Shown piece after piece: positions 8,008 to 14,645 of a stretch of DNA of 64,000 bases (its first letter is position 1; each line of letters opens with the position of its first letter). The notes beneath the pieces are model-generated. The model ran no database searches. It was not told the origin of the DNA and was given only the letters and a program-made list of their open reading frames with translations. A program made the translations under genes and the position numbers. The stretch is from Nostoc spongiaeforme FACHB-130. GTDB lineage: Bacteria; Cyanobacteriota; Cyanobacteriia; Cyanobacteriales; Nostocaceae. The stretch lies in contig NZ_JACJTB010000001.1 in NCBI RefSeq assembly GCF_014698475.1, positions 186,001-250,000 of the forward strand. Reading direction: 5' to 3'.

Positions 8008-9402
8008 TTATGATACAGTCTGTACTGCTTTCTTCAACTCCTTGAACATCAGCCGGAGACCGTAGGCAGCAGTTTGTGAGATGACTAAATTACCAAAACC
8101 TTTTTTAACCTCACGCTGTTTCACACTGGGGGCAATGTCACCAACTGCCATTGATGTAGTTAGACTCATCTGCATAGTTTGAAGTGTGAGGTTAAGTGTA
8201 GCTTCCATCTGTGGCTGCAACTCCTTTGAGACCATAGGAAGTAGGTTTAACTTCAGCGATCGCTGAAATTCTTTGAGTGCCTGTTGCTGAAGTCGAGCCA
8301 CAGCTTTTGTTTTCCACAGTTCAGGATTATCCTGGAATTGAGCTTTACGCTGATCGTAAAATTCCCCCAATTTCTGGCCAAACTCATTTTTTGGTCTAGC
8401 TTGTTCAGGGGCGATAATGTCGAGTACCCAGAGGTAAAGCTGAGAACGACACAATTTAGAACCGGCTCCCGTGTTCATGGTTTCCTTATCACCCGAACTA
8501 TTTTCATCTTTGGCCATACCCAGCCGACGCTTGAACCTGCCAAGAGAATCAAACTTTGTAACTGGGTAAATTTGGCTGATGAGTAAAGCTTGTGGTCTAA
8601 CACCAATACCAAACATCGTCATAACTTGACGGTAGGGGATAAATTCACTACTGTTGAGAATTTCTAAAATCTCGTGTTGAATTTCTACTTCCCAGTCTCG
8701 TAGGTCACACACCATACCAGCTAATTTTCTGGTAAAAGTAGTAATTCCCACGCCATATTTTTTAGCAATGGATTTCTCATACAGTTTGTCATAGTAACTA
8801 CTTCCTCGCTTGAGGGTACGCTCACGAAGAGCAAGCCAAGCCCAAAGGGGAAGCGCACCATCTGAAGCAGGTTGACTTTTACTAAGTGCAGCTTCAGGAA
8901 ATTCCCTGGCTAACTGTTGCCTAGCACGGTTGATGACTGGTGATTGAATCTTATTTAAAGATTGCAGCTGCAACCACAAATGGCGCATTTGTGCCACTTT
9001 ACCCGCTTCAAATTGCAGGAAAAAATCATCATCATCCCAGTGAAGTAATGCGTAGGCGGCAAGTGCTAGAGCATCAGCTTGGTCATTTTTATCTGGGAGT
9101 TTATTTTGTTTACGGTAGTGTGTTGCTTCCGCGTGACCGACCCACAAAACCTTAATCCCTTCAGCTTCACAAATGTGTGACCAAATCCAAGAGTAATGAA
9201 CTCCAGTAGGTTCCATGACAACAGCATCGGGCTTTAGAGCTAATAATTTATTGACCCCATCAGCGTTAGCTTTAAATGTTAAAGGGTCATCATCTTTCGG
9301 ACGTTTATTATCTCGAAAGTAGCTTCTAAAGTTTTTGGAAATTGATGTTAATTCCCAAGCAACTACGCTGTTTTTACACACGTCTAAACCAACTATTTTC
9401 AT
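8008..9402 (-). CDS. IS110-family transposase (DEDD recombinase)
   Basis: A 464-residue protein with the two IS110 domains. The N-terminal RuvC-like DEDD domain shows Asp7 ('VGLDVCKN'), Glu64 ('VMEPTG'), Asp107 and Asp110 ('DKNDQADALALAAYAL'). The C-terminal Tnp20 domain starts at 'MFGIGVRPQALLISQIYPVTKF' (quoted in part) and carries the Ser-rich 'SSGDKETMNTGAGSKLCRS' region with the catalytic serine. All key residues are present, so it looks active. It is longer than most family members (about 300-420 residues), mainly through an insert in the middle and a ~60-residue C-terminal tail. IS110 enzymes insert DNA under guidance of a bridge RNA from the element's non-coding end; see the structured region at 9403-9706. 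Confidence 0.85.
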   Translation of the reverse strand: MKIVGLDVCKNSVVAWELTSISKNFRSYFRDNKRPKDDDPLTFKANADGVNKLLALKPDAVVMEPTGVHYSWIWSHICEAEGIKVLWVGHAEATHYRKQNKLPDKNDQADALALAAYALLHWDDDDFFLQFEAGKVAQMRHLWLQLQSLNKIQSPVINRARQQLAREFPEAALSKSQPASDGALPLWAWLALRERTLKRGSSYYDKLYEKSIAKKYGVGITTFTRKLAGMVCDLRDWEVEIQHEILEILNSSEFIPYRQVMTMFGIGVRPQALLISQIYPVTKFDSLGRFKRRLGMAKDENSSGDKETMNTGAGSKLCRSQLYLWVLDIIAPEQARPKNEFGQKLGEFYDQRKAQFQDNPELWKTKAVARLQQQALKEFQRSLKLNLLPMVSKELQPQMEATLNLTLQTMQMSLTTSMAVGDIAPSVKQREVKKGFGNLVISQTAAYGLRLMFKELKKAVQTVS

Positions 9403-9706
9403 TTGTCAAGGTTCTGTTGTACGGGTATTTATTTGCAGCAAAAACTGTGCTAAAATGAGTCACGAATCACCCAAATTAGTGTTAACAATTCACTTTTAAA
9501 CTCAACACAGTCGGAAATAATTAGCAGCAGTGGATTCATGAAGTTTTGAAACCTTTAAGGTCATTTCAATCTAAAAATCCGTGCTGCTGCTGTTATTTCC
9601 CTCTACTTAAAAAGTAGAGGCGGATGAGTTTGCGCGACTCGTCCGCGACTCCCCAATATTGGGGAGTTTCGGCTGTTAGTCAGACAGCCATCATCAGGCG
9701 GAATAA
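9403..9706 (-). ncRNA. Structured non-coding flank of the IS110 element; candidate bridge RNA
   Basis: The 304 bases upstream of the transposase start code for nothing visible but contain four hairpins in 90 bases: 9600-9620 (9-bp stem, 3-nt loop), 9621-9645 (9-bp stem with one wobble), 9648-9667 (perfect 20-nt palindrome) and 9671-9689 (6-bp stem, 7-nt loop). In the IS110 group the bridge RNA comes from the non-coding end upstream of the transposase, so position and structure fit. Against it, the wobble in the second hairpin favours the plus strand, and some hairpins could belong to the 3' end of the neighbouring operon. Confidence 0.4.
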
Positions 9707-10117
9707 TTACATATCATCATCGTCATCATCGTCATAAATATCGCTATCTTCGTAATCTTGTTCCGTCACAACTTCAGATTCGACTGTGACAGCAGTAAGT
9801 AAATTTCTGAATTGAGGCATAGAAGGTGCTTGAGGATTTAAACTTTGCGCTTTTAAAAACTCGGCGGTAGCATCCCATTCTTGGCGCAAGGTATTTAATT
9901 TGCTCTCTAACTGAGCGCATTCTCGATAAATTTTGTTTCTCTCATCGTAAATTTCATCAGCTTTTCTACCAACAATCTTTTTAGCTCTTTCTCTCAAATT
10001 ACTAACAATTTCTTCGATAGATTCTTCATTGTCTAGCTCAACAGAAAAACCTATTCTTTCATTGCTATAACTTCCAATTGAAATTAGAAAGTGTGCATGA
10101 AGTGTTTTAATTTTCAT
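9707..10117 (-). CDS. Small acidic-tailed protein of unknown function
   Basis: A 136-residue protein not recognised. Its N-terminus (MKIKTLHAHFLISIGSYSNERIGFSVEL...) follows the same pattern as the product of 10457-10771: M-x-I-K, then a hydrophobic-G-x-Y-x-N core, then an acidic stretch and a helix ending in Lys-rich residues. Small proteins with this start are common on cyanobacterial phages and plasmids, often near recombination genes; I know no function. A predicted coiled coil spans about residues 50-90. The C-terminus is extremely acidic (DIYDDDDDDDM), encoded by a GATGAC-type microsatellite. It is the last gene of a five-gene minus-strand operon and overlaps its upstream neighbour by 4 bases. 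Confidence 0.6.
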   Translation of the reverse strand: MKIKTLHAHFLISIGSYSNERIGFSVELDNEESIEEIVSNLRERAKKIVGRKADEIYDERNKIYRECAQLESKLNTLRQEWDATAEFLKAQSLNPQAPSMPQFRNLLTAVTVESEVVTEQDYEDSDIYDDDDDDDM

Positions 10118-10452
10118 TGTGTCCTCCGGTTTTTAGCGCGGTAATTACAACGTTGTTCTAATAGTCCTGTGGCATCTTCCCAGCTTTGAATGAGAGCGAC
10201 TGCATCCTCACCGTGAAATGTTTGATGATCACCGTTCTGCCATGTCACTGCTGCAACACGGGTAGGCATATCCTCAAACTGAATTTGGCGAATTTGGGCA
10301 AGGTTAATCCAACCAGCAGCAGGCAATTTACAGCTAAACACTGATGGGGTATTGACTATGGTGTACATTTTGGTAATCTGACAATGGTACAAATTTTGCG
10401 ATCGCAGTATTGCCCATAAGCGAGGGGAGGTGCGATCGCATTCAAATTTCAC
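10114..10452 (-). CDS. Hypothetical protein of the small-gene operon
   Basis: Up to 112 residues if translation starts at the GTG at 10452. An ATG at 10368 ('MYTIVNTPSVFSC') gives 84 residues and may be the real start, since the first 28 residues are partly encoded by HIP1 sites. No strong ribosome-binding site favours either. The core 'INLAQIRQIQF...TRVAAVTWQNGDHQTFHGEDAVALIQSWE' looks like a small beta-rich domain with a helix. No family recognised. It overlaps the downstream gene by 4 bases. Confidence 0.5.
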   Translation of the reverse strand: MKFECDRTSPRLWAILRSQNLYHCQITKMYTIVNTPSVFSCKLPAAGWINLAQIRQIQFEDMPTRVAAVTWQNGDHQTFHGEDAVALIQSWEDATGLLEQRCNYRAKNRRTQ

Positions 10453-10456
10453 CTAG

Positions 10457-10771
10457 TTAAAAGGGATTATTGGCAGGCCCCAAATCCTGAGCTTCGGTTA
10501 CAGGCGGTTGTATTACAGATTGGATGGTTTGTGATTTGTAGCTTTCGTATTCCTGTTTGAGTTGGCGGAACTCCTGTTTGAGTTGCCTCAGTTCTGCCTC
10601 TGCCTGCTCATGTGCTTGTTCGCGGATTTTGCGCTCGACCGTTTCCATAACACGCGAGATTGACTCATCTACGTCATCACCCTCGCTCAGTTCGGCGAAC
10701 AGTGCTAATTTTTTGTTTTCGTAGTTACCCAGGTTGAGAACCCGTTCATAATTAATGCTTTTGATTTCCAT
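10457..10771 (-). CDS. Small coiled-coil protein, paralogue-like to 9707-10117
   Basis: A 104-residue protein: 'MEIKSINYERVLNLGNYENKKLALFAELSEGDDVDES', a helix 'ISRVMETVERKIREQAHEQ', a strong coiled coil containing the duplicated heptads 'LRQLKQEFRQLKQEYESYK', then a Pro-rich tail ending 'GPANNPF'. The N-terminal ~40 residues share a pattern with 9707-10117 (G-x-Y-x-N followed by an amphipathic strand and an acidic loop). The duplicated RQLKQE heptad is also visible at DNA level (TTGAGTTG/CTGTTTGAGTTG). The tail ending in aromatic F after acidic/Pro residues recalls protein-protein docking tails of single-strand-DNA-associated proteins, but that is only a resemblance. Confidence 0.6.
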   Translation of the reverse strand: MEIKSINYERVLNLGNYENKKLALFAELSEGDDVDESISRVMETVERKIREQAHEQAEAELRQLKQEFRQLKQEYESYKSQTIQSVIQPPVTEAQDLGPANNPF

Positions 10772-10773
10772 CT

Positions 10774-11058
10774 TTAAAAAACCCTTAAAACACTTTTATC
10801 GTCAACAATTGCGGCAAGAATTTTGTTTTCTGGAGTATCTCGGTCATGAACATATATGTGAGATACTTCCGCACCCGTAACTAACAATTTCTTGGCCTGT
10901 ACCTCAGCAGCTTGGCGAAGATATTCTAAACAAGACTCTTCATCACTTCCTGTTAAACGGTTGATTTCTTGGACAGCCAAACCTAATGCTAGGGTGTGCA
11001 ACAGGTAATCACTTTTGTCCATTAAAAAGTAAGCTTTATCTTCGAGTGTGATTGTCAT
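10774..11058 (-). CDS. Hypothetical protein of the small-gene operon
   Basis: A 94-residue mostly helical protein: 'DKAYFLMDKSDYLLHTLALGLAVQEINRLTG', then an acidic helix 'DEESCLEYLRQAAEVQAKKLL', and a beta-strand-like end with 'VSHIYVHDRDTPENKILAAIV'. I do not recognise it. It lies 2 bases from the next gene and overlaps the upstream one by 4 bases (ATGA), so its translation is coupled. Confidence 0.5.
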   Translation of the reverse strand: MTITLEDKAYFLMDKSDYLLHTLALGLAVQEINRLTGSDEESCLEYLRQAAEVQAKKLLVTGAEVSHIYVHDRDTPENKILAAIVDDKSVLRVF

Positions 11059-11246
11059 TCAAACACCACCTTTACTTGTGGATATAAACGCCGCAAAATG
11101 ACGGCATATTCCTCGGCATCTGTGCGACTGCGATATGACTCAACCAGATGCCATTTCCCATGATCATCAAGACGGTAAACTTTCCACGGTGAAAGTGACC
11201 GCTTGTAAGTAGATGTTTGTGATACTTGCGGTTTTTTGCTTTGCAT
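11055..11246 (-). CDS. Small basic hypothetical protein, first gene of the operon
   Basis: A 63-residue protein: basic Ser/Thr-rich start (MQSKKPQVSQTSTYKRSLS) followed by a compact domain 'PWKVYRLDDHGKWHLVESYRSRTDAEEYAVILRRLYPQ' (quoted by its ends PWKVYR...RRLYPQ) with the W-x-V-Y...G-x-W pattern of small beta-alpha proteins that pack a helix on a short sheet. Function unknown. It starts the run of five minus-strand genes 11246-9707, which have overlaps or gaps of only a few bases. Confidence 0.5.
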   Translation of the reverse strand: MQSKKPQVSQTSTYKRSLSPWKVYRLDDHGKWHLVESYRSRTDAEEYAVILRRLYPQVKVVFE

Positions 11247-11452
11247 ATATGGACGTGATGAAGTAACACGGCGCTAAACTTTGCGCCGTGAGGAAAACCT
11301 ATATTTTTCGGGCGACACAGGTAATGTCGCTTGTGAAAACAACCAAGATTTGTAATTTAAGTATAGTGATTGTCGTCTAAATTACCTCCAACGAAAGGGC
11401 ATGACTGTATCGGCGCAAGTGTGAAGTGCAGCGCCGGGTGTAGGGTGTAGGG

Positions 11453-11706
11453 TTACAAATCAGCGCGGGGTGCAATTGAGGGATTAGGTAATCTGCGCCG
11501 AGGTTTAACTTTGACAACGGGTGTTGTCTGGTGATGGCGCTTAAATTCACGTAGCATACTCCGCGCCAAACGTGGACGTGTGGCGAAAGCATCTGGTGTA
11601 CAGAGTCGAGTAAGTTGGTTAACGTCTCAACTTGCTGTTGCAGTTGGCTGACTTGTTTTTCTAGCTGTCGAATGCGTTTTTTTCGAGTTACATATTTTTC
11701 CTTCAT
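11453..11706 (-). pseudogene. Coiled-coil protein gene with apparent frameshift
   Basis: From the ATG at 11706 the frame gives a basic coiled coil (MKEKYVTRKKRIRQLEKQ...LQQQVETLTNLLD) and then continues to 11377 with Cys/His/Tyr-rich sequence that does not look like protein. The -1 frame, open from about residue 27 onward, gives a much more natural continuation: 'QLTRLCTPDAFATRPRLARS', 'MLREFKRHHQTTPVVKVKPR' and 'RRLPNPSIAPRADL', ending at 11453. The simplest reading is one ~84-residue gene with a frameshift near 11600-11625, by mutation or sequencing error. No slippery heptamer supports programmed frameshifting. Family unknown. Confidence 0.45.
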
Positions 11707-12261
11707 AAAAAAGTGCGATCGGTCGCCAAGGTTGCGCGTGTGTATAAAAAACTGCTATCCATAACTAACTACACAGTAGTCAGCAATTTCATGTCGTGCA
11801 TCTGCGCGTAAGCCACTACCCCACGCCAAGCCTCTAGGGGATTTTCACCCAGGTCTTACTTCCACACCACCCCATGTCTCCATGTCGCCACTTTTAGCCT
11901 TGGTGTATATGGAATGCCCTACTAAGGTCGGTTACAGACTGCGGCCGCAGTACAGTTGCACGTCACCAGATTTTTTACAATCCGCGACTATATTGAGACA
12001 AATCTCAAGTGTTCACTTATCACTCAGCACTAGGGACTACTGGTAGCCTGAATCACCCTTCATCGGTTTTCAACGGCTATGACATCAAGTGTTACTTCCC
12101 GATTCTGCTGTGTCTGTCTTGGTGAGACACTTGTGAAACCAGCCAAAATAACTGTTTCTCCACCGAAGCAAATATCGGCTGGTCTTTTTTTATCGTTCAA
12201 CATGAATGATACGTCCTGTCATGACTACTGTCAAGACGTTTCATTCATGAACTTTACGTCT
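11707..12261. other. Intergenic stretch with palindromes and a terminator
   Basis: No convincing gene in these ~550 bases. They contain the 12-nt palindrome CTGCGGCCGCAG (11939-11950), a perfect hairpin TTGAGA-CAAA-TCTCAA at 11993-12008 that may be an operator of the downstream XRE-type regulator, and a terminator-like hairpin ending at 12192. The GC-rich middle (about 11800-11950) differs from the A/T-rich spacers elsewhere and may encode an RNA. Confidence 0.4.
12138..12192 (+). terminator. Terminator-like hairpin with 7-T run upstream of the XRE gene
   Basis: ACCAGCC (12138-12144) pairs with GGCTGGT (12177-12183), followed directly by C and seven T. The 32-nt loop is long, so the hairpin is weaker than a classic terminator. 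It lies inside the longest possible reading frame of the XRE gene (ATG 12079), which argues for the later start at 12262. It could end a short plus-strand transcript or act as an attenuator for the regulator. Confidence 0.55.
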
Positions 12262-12513
12262 ATGATAGAAGATAACCAACAAGAACAGGAAAAGTCTCCC
12301 TTGAGGCTATTAAGAGAAGAAGCAGGACTAACACGTCCCCAAGTTAAGCAAATAATAGGCGTTTCAGAGAGGCGACAAGCTGACTGGGAATCTGGAAAAG
12401 CTATGCCAAGTGCTGAAAACATCGCGTCACTCTGCCGATTGTACAAAGTGTCTTTAAAGACTATGTTCAAATCGCTAGGGATTGATGTGTCTGGTATACC
12501 TAATGACGAATAG
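12262..12513 (+). CDS. XRE-type helix-turn-helix transcription regulator
   Basis: From the ATG at 12262 the protein has 83 residues: a polar start (MIEDNQQEQEKS), then a complete XRE/Cro-type DNA-binding domain 'LRLLREEAGLTRPQVKQIIG', 'VSERRQADWESGKAMPSAEN' and 'IASLCRLYKVSLKTMFKSLG'. The frame is open from 12079, but that part is Cys-rich, poorly protein-like and contains a terminator hairpin, so I take the later start (12202 and 12247 are other options). A hairpin palindrome at 11993-12008 may be its operator. It lies between the small-gene operon and the recombinase, as regulators of mobile islands often do. Confidence 0.75.
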   Translation: MIEDNQQEQEKSPLRLLREEAGLTRPQVKQIIGVSERRQADWESGKAMPSAENIASLCRLYKVSLKTMFKSLGIDVSGIPNDE

Positions 12514-12527
12514 CTGACGAGAAACAC

Positions 12528-12547
12528 GCCACAGTAACAGCTGTGGC
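12528..12547 (+). terminator. Short stem-loop after the regulator gene
   Basis: A perfect 7-bp stem GCCACAG/CTGTGGC with a 6-nt loop, 14 bases past the stop of the XRE gene. There is no T-run, so it may protect the mRNA 3' end or be a weak terminator. Confidence 0.4.
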
Positions 12548-12678
12548 GGCCATAAATACCTAACCCAATTATGACGAAATTGGATGAATAAGGAGCATCC
12601 TATTAGATGAACGTAAATAGCAAAGTATAACTAACTACTGGGTAATCTAAATTTGTACTTATCGTTTTCACTCAGAAA

Positions 12679-13083
12679 ATGAAAAATCTTATCAGGCTAT
12701 CAGTTGTTGTTGGATTTGCACTATTACAGAGCTGCACTCCCTCAGTGAAATCAAGTCCGATTGCATCAGAACCAGTTGTAAATTCTCCCAGTGGTTCAGA
12801 CAAGTATGAAGTTCAGTGGAGTGGAACTAGTGGAAAGGAATTATTTGCTGGTTATTCGATTCTTTCGTTAGACCCACCAGGTACACCGATGAAAGTAGAA
12901 AGCATCAAAGGAAAACTACCCCACAAGGTCAACTTTTCGGCTCCTAAAAATGCCATAGTCTCAGCATCTGGTAACACATTTCCCCACACAGCAGTAGAAA
13001 TCAAAATTTATAAAAATGGCTCAGAGTGCGGAAAGGTGGGGGCTGTTGGGAGTGGGGTAGGAGCAAACAAAGTTTGTCAATAA
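12679..13083 (+). CDS. Predicted small lipoprotein
   Basis: A 134-residue protein with a lipoprotein signal: Lys/Arg start, hydrophobic core (LSVVVGFALLQSC) and Cys19 in the lipobox-like LQSC, followed by a Ser/Pro-rich linker (residues 20-42). The mature domain, 'YEVQWSGTSGKELFAGYSIL' through 'VEIKIYKNGSECGKVGAVGS', is beta-rich and ends 'NKVCQ'; Cys at 116 and 133 could form a disulfide. The pattern is reminiscent of small secreted beta-sandwich proteins, but I cannot name a family. It would sit anchored to a membrane, facing the periplasm or outside. Monocistronic, 165 bases after the regulator. Confidence 0.65.
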   Translation: MKNLIRLSVVVGFALLQSCTPSVKSSPIASEPVVNSPSGSDKYEVQWSGTSGKELFAGYSILSLDPPGTPMKVESIKGKLPHKVNFSAPKNAIVSASGNTFPHTAVEIKIYKNGSECGKVGAVGSGVGANKVCQ

Positions 13084-13182
13084 TCCAAGCCCCACAAGTT
13101 AACCCAACTTAGTTATAGCTTGCGACCTGTGACACTGCGATCGCACTTTCTCAAATGAGGAGCGATCGCAGTTACTTATGAC

Positions 13183-13229
13183 AAAAGACTAAAAGCCGCA
13201 CCAGATGGGCGGCCGCTCTACTAATTGAA
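13183..13229 (-). other. tRNA-like 5' half, possible attachment-site remnant
   Basis: The minus strand reads GGCATAATTCAATTAGTAGA followed by GCGGCCGCCCATCTGGTGCGGC, very like the 5' half of a tRNA: acceptor end, a D-arm of the TTCAATTxGTAGAGC type and a disturbed anticodon arm. No T-arm or 3' acceptor half follows. Integrative elements often use tRNA genes as target sites, and a tyrosine recombinase gene lies 650 bases away. It directly abuts the ATG of the next gene. Confidence 0.4.
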
Positions 13230-13231
13230 TT

Positions 13232-13771
13232 ATGCCAGTAAACACAAAATCAGAAAACGGACGGTGCAACACTGGTCAGTTAACACTTTTTGACTTAGAA
13301 AAATACACCAACTACGACCCGCGCCAGGAGCCACCAGACCCAGAGCATTACCAAACACCGGAAGCATACGAACATGCGTGGCAGCAGTGGGAAAAACAAT
13401 ATCCTGATTTGGTGAAGTATGTCGTTGCCATGTCTCCGTGTAAAAGTGTTGGGGGGCAAGAAACAGCCGACACATCATTACCCCCTAGCACCACCAATAA
13501 CCGCGTAGCAATAACTACTAAAAAAAATGCCCCCCAACACGAGACGACACACTGGGTAGAAAAATACTGGGTAGAGCGTAGCAGCCGTAAATACTGGTAT
13601 TGGCGCTATTGCTGGATGACAGGACGAAAAATTCACCGCCGTTACATTGGCTCTATCACTTCGCCCAAAGCACGCGATCGCAAACAGTCCATCGAGGCGG
13701 CGATCAATTTTGGACGATCGCCAAAAGAGATTGAGAATTTAATACACTCCTGGCGCAATCATCGGAGCTAA
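13232..13771 (+). CDS. Hypothetical basic protein with a Trp/Arg-rich C-terminal domain
   Basis: A 179-residue protein. The N-terminal part contains 'GQLTLFDLEKYTNYDPRQEP' and an aromatic-rich acidic stretch, then a ~40-residue low-complexity linker, then a compact basic C-terminal domain 'WVEKYWVERSSRKYWYWRYC', 'WMTGRKIHRRYIGSITSPKA' and 'RDRKQSIEAAINFGRSPKEI'. The domain, with an aromatic hairpin and an R/K-rich helix, is common on cyanobacterial plasmids and islands and suggests nucleic-acid binding, but I know no function. The ATG follows the tRNA-like remnant at once without a clear ribosome-binding site. Convergent with the recombinase gene. Confidence 0.6.
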   Translation: MPVNTKSENGRCNTGQLTLFDLEKYTNYDPRQEPPDPEHYQTPEAYEHAWQQWEKQYPDLVKYVVAMSPCKSVGGQETADTSLPPSTTNNRVAITTKKNAPQHETTHWVEKYWVERSSRKYWYWRYCWMTGRKIHRRYIGSITSPKARDRKQSIEAAINFGRSPKEIENLIHSWRNHRS

Positions 13772-13789
13772 ACATCGGAGCCATGAAAA

Positions 13790-13910
13790 ATGCGATCGCC
13801 CAGCATACCAGGAGAGCGATCGCCAAAAAAATGAATATTCAGCTTGATTGTAGTGGATGAAAAATGCGATCGCAAAATAGTCAATAATTGGCGATCGCCA
13901 ATTCTAAATC
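13790..13910. repeat. Cluster of GCGATCGC (HIP1) sites
   Basis: Four GCGATCGC octamers lie within about 105 bases between the hypothetical gene and the recombinase 3' end, the last inside a longer palindrome (TTGGCGATCGCCAA). HIP1 is the highly repeated octamer of many cyanobacterial genomes, and this density is high even for such a genome. Confidence 0.8.
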
Positions 13911-14453
13911 AGCCTCATCAACATCAATGTATTTTTCCAAACTGGATATTGTTCTATGGCCAGAAAATTTCTGAATCATACTTAAAGCCCAACCACGGCG
14001 AGCCATCTGAGTTAAGATAGTCCTCCGTGGCGAATGTGTAGAATAGCCACACTCAGTTAGTTTTGCCTTCTTCAGAGCGCGGCGAAACGCATCATCAAAG
14101 CTTTGTAGCTGCAAATGCTGCCCCTCACTACCCGAAAATAAGTAACCTGAGATATCAGGCTGGTTAATTTTCCAATAATTAATCAGCAACTCGCGTAAGT
14201 TTTTGTGAATTGGCACTTGTCGAGTTTGGTGAGTTTTAGTCTGTGACGCTCGGTAAGTCAGTCGTCTTAACGGTTTTCCATCAGGCGAATAAACATCACT
14301 AGTCATCAAGCTGCACACTTCCCCAGCACGGCCAGCCGTCCAGTATGCAACTCGTAGAATCATCTTATGATTTTCTCCCGGCATAGCCGCCAGAATAGAT
14401 TCAAAATCCTTATCAGAAAAAATAGCAGCTTGTCCGTGCCGATTGACCTTCAT
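13881..14453 (-). CDS. Tyrosine recombinase (integrase), catalytic domain only
   Basis: A 190-residue protein covering only the catalytic domain of the XerC/lambda-Int family. All active-site residues are visible: Arg42 ('AGRAGEVCSL'), Lys73 region ('SQTKTHQTRQVPI'), His140-x-x-Arg143 ('HSPRRT'), His166 ('FSGHRTI') and the nucleophile Tyr175 ('SLEKYI'). The usual N-terminal core-binding (SAM-like) domain of ~90-100 residues is absent; the protein begins with 'MKVNRHGQAAIFSDKDFESI', where the catalytic domain usually starts. Catalytic-domain-only recombinases of this size exist in bacteria and can be active. It is divergent from the collagen operon and probably integrates or inverts DNA of this island. 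Confidence 0.85.
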   Translation of the reverse strand: MKVNRHGQAAIFSDKDFESILAAMPGENHKMILRVAYWTAGRAGEVCSLMTSDVYSPDGKPLRRLTYRASQTKTHQTRQVPIHKNLRELLINYWKINQPDISGYLFSGSEGQHLQLQSFDDAFRRALKKAKLTECGYSTHSPRRTILTQMARRGWALSMIQKFSGHRTISSLEKYIDVDEADLELAIANY

Positions 14454-14556
14454 CTACAAGTTTATATTTCCATTGATTGAAAATAGGTATATTCAAATAT
14501 TTACCAACAGTAAATATTTCATCAATTGTATATATAGCAATACTTACAGGTAATCA

Positions 14557-14594
14557 GTAAATCTACATCTTTTACCTAAAAGATGTAGATTTAC
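14557..14594 (+). promoter_or_regulatory. Perfect 17-bp inverted repeat followed by T-run
   Basis: Two perfect 17-base arms (14557-14573 and 14578-14594) around a 4-nt loop, followed on the plus strand by GATTTTTTAT. It lies between the divergent recombinase gene and the collagen operon. It could be an intrinsic terminator/attenuator for transcription entering the operon, an operator, or a recombination site for the neighbouring recombinase. Its stem is unusually long and fully matched. Confidence 0.65.
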
Positions 14595-14616
14595 GATTTT
14601 TTATATTCTGGTTAGA

Positions 14617-14645
14617 ACGGATTTATTTACTAATCAAAAATCCGT
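14617..14645 (+). promoter_or_regulatory. Leader hairpin abutting the first start codon of the collagen operon
   Basis: ACGGATTT (14617-14624) pairs with AAATCCGT (14638-14645), and the second arm ends directly before the ATG at 14646. No Shine-Dalgarno sequence is visible there. If formed in the mRNA, the hairpin would block or shape initiation of the first gene. Confidence 0.45.

Noticed and set aside
8008-9402. Reading the IS110-type protein as a CRISPR-related or RuvC nuclease
   Set aside because: The DEDD spacing plus the C-terminal Tnp20 domain with its Ser-rich motif define an IS110 transposase.
9707-9745. Run of Asp codons at the end of the small-protein gene as a sequencing artefact
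   Set aside because: The frame stays intact through the GAT/GAC mixture and ends with a normal stop; acidic tails of this type occur in small DNA-associated proteins.
12079-12261. N-terminal extension of the XRE regulator from ATG 12079
   Set aside because: Cys-rich, not protein-like, and interrupted at RNA level by a hairpin with a T-run; the domain is complete from 12262.
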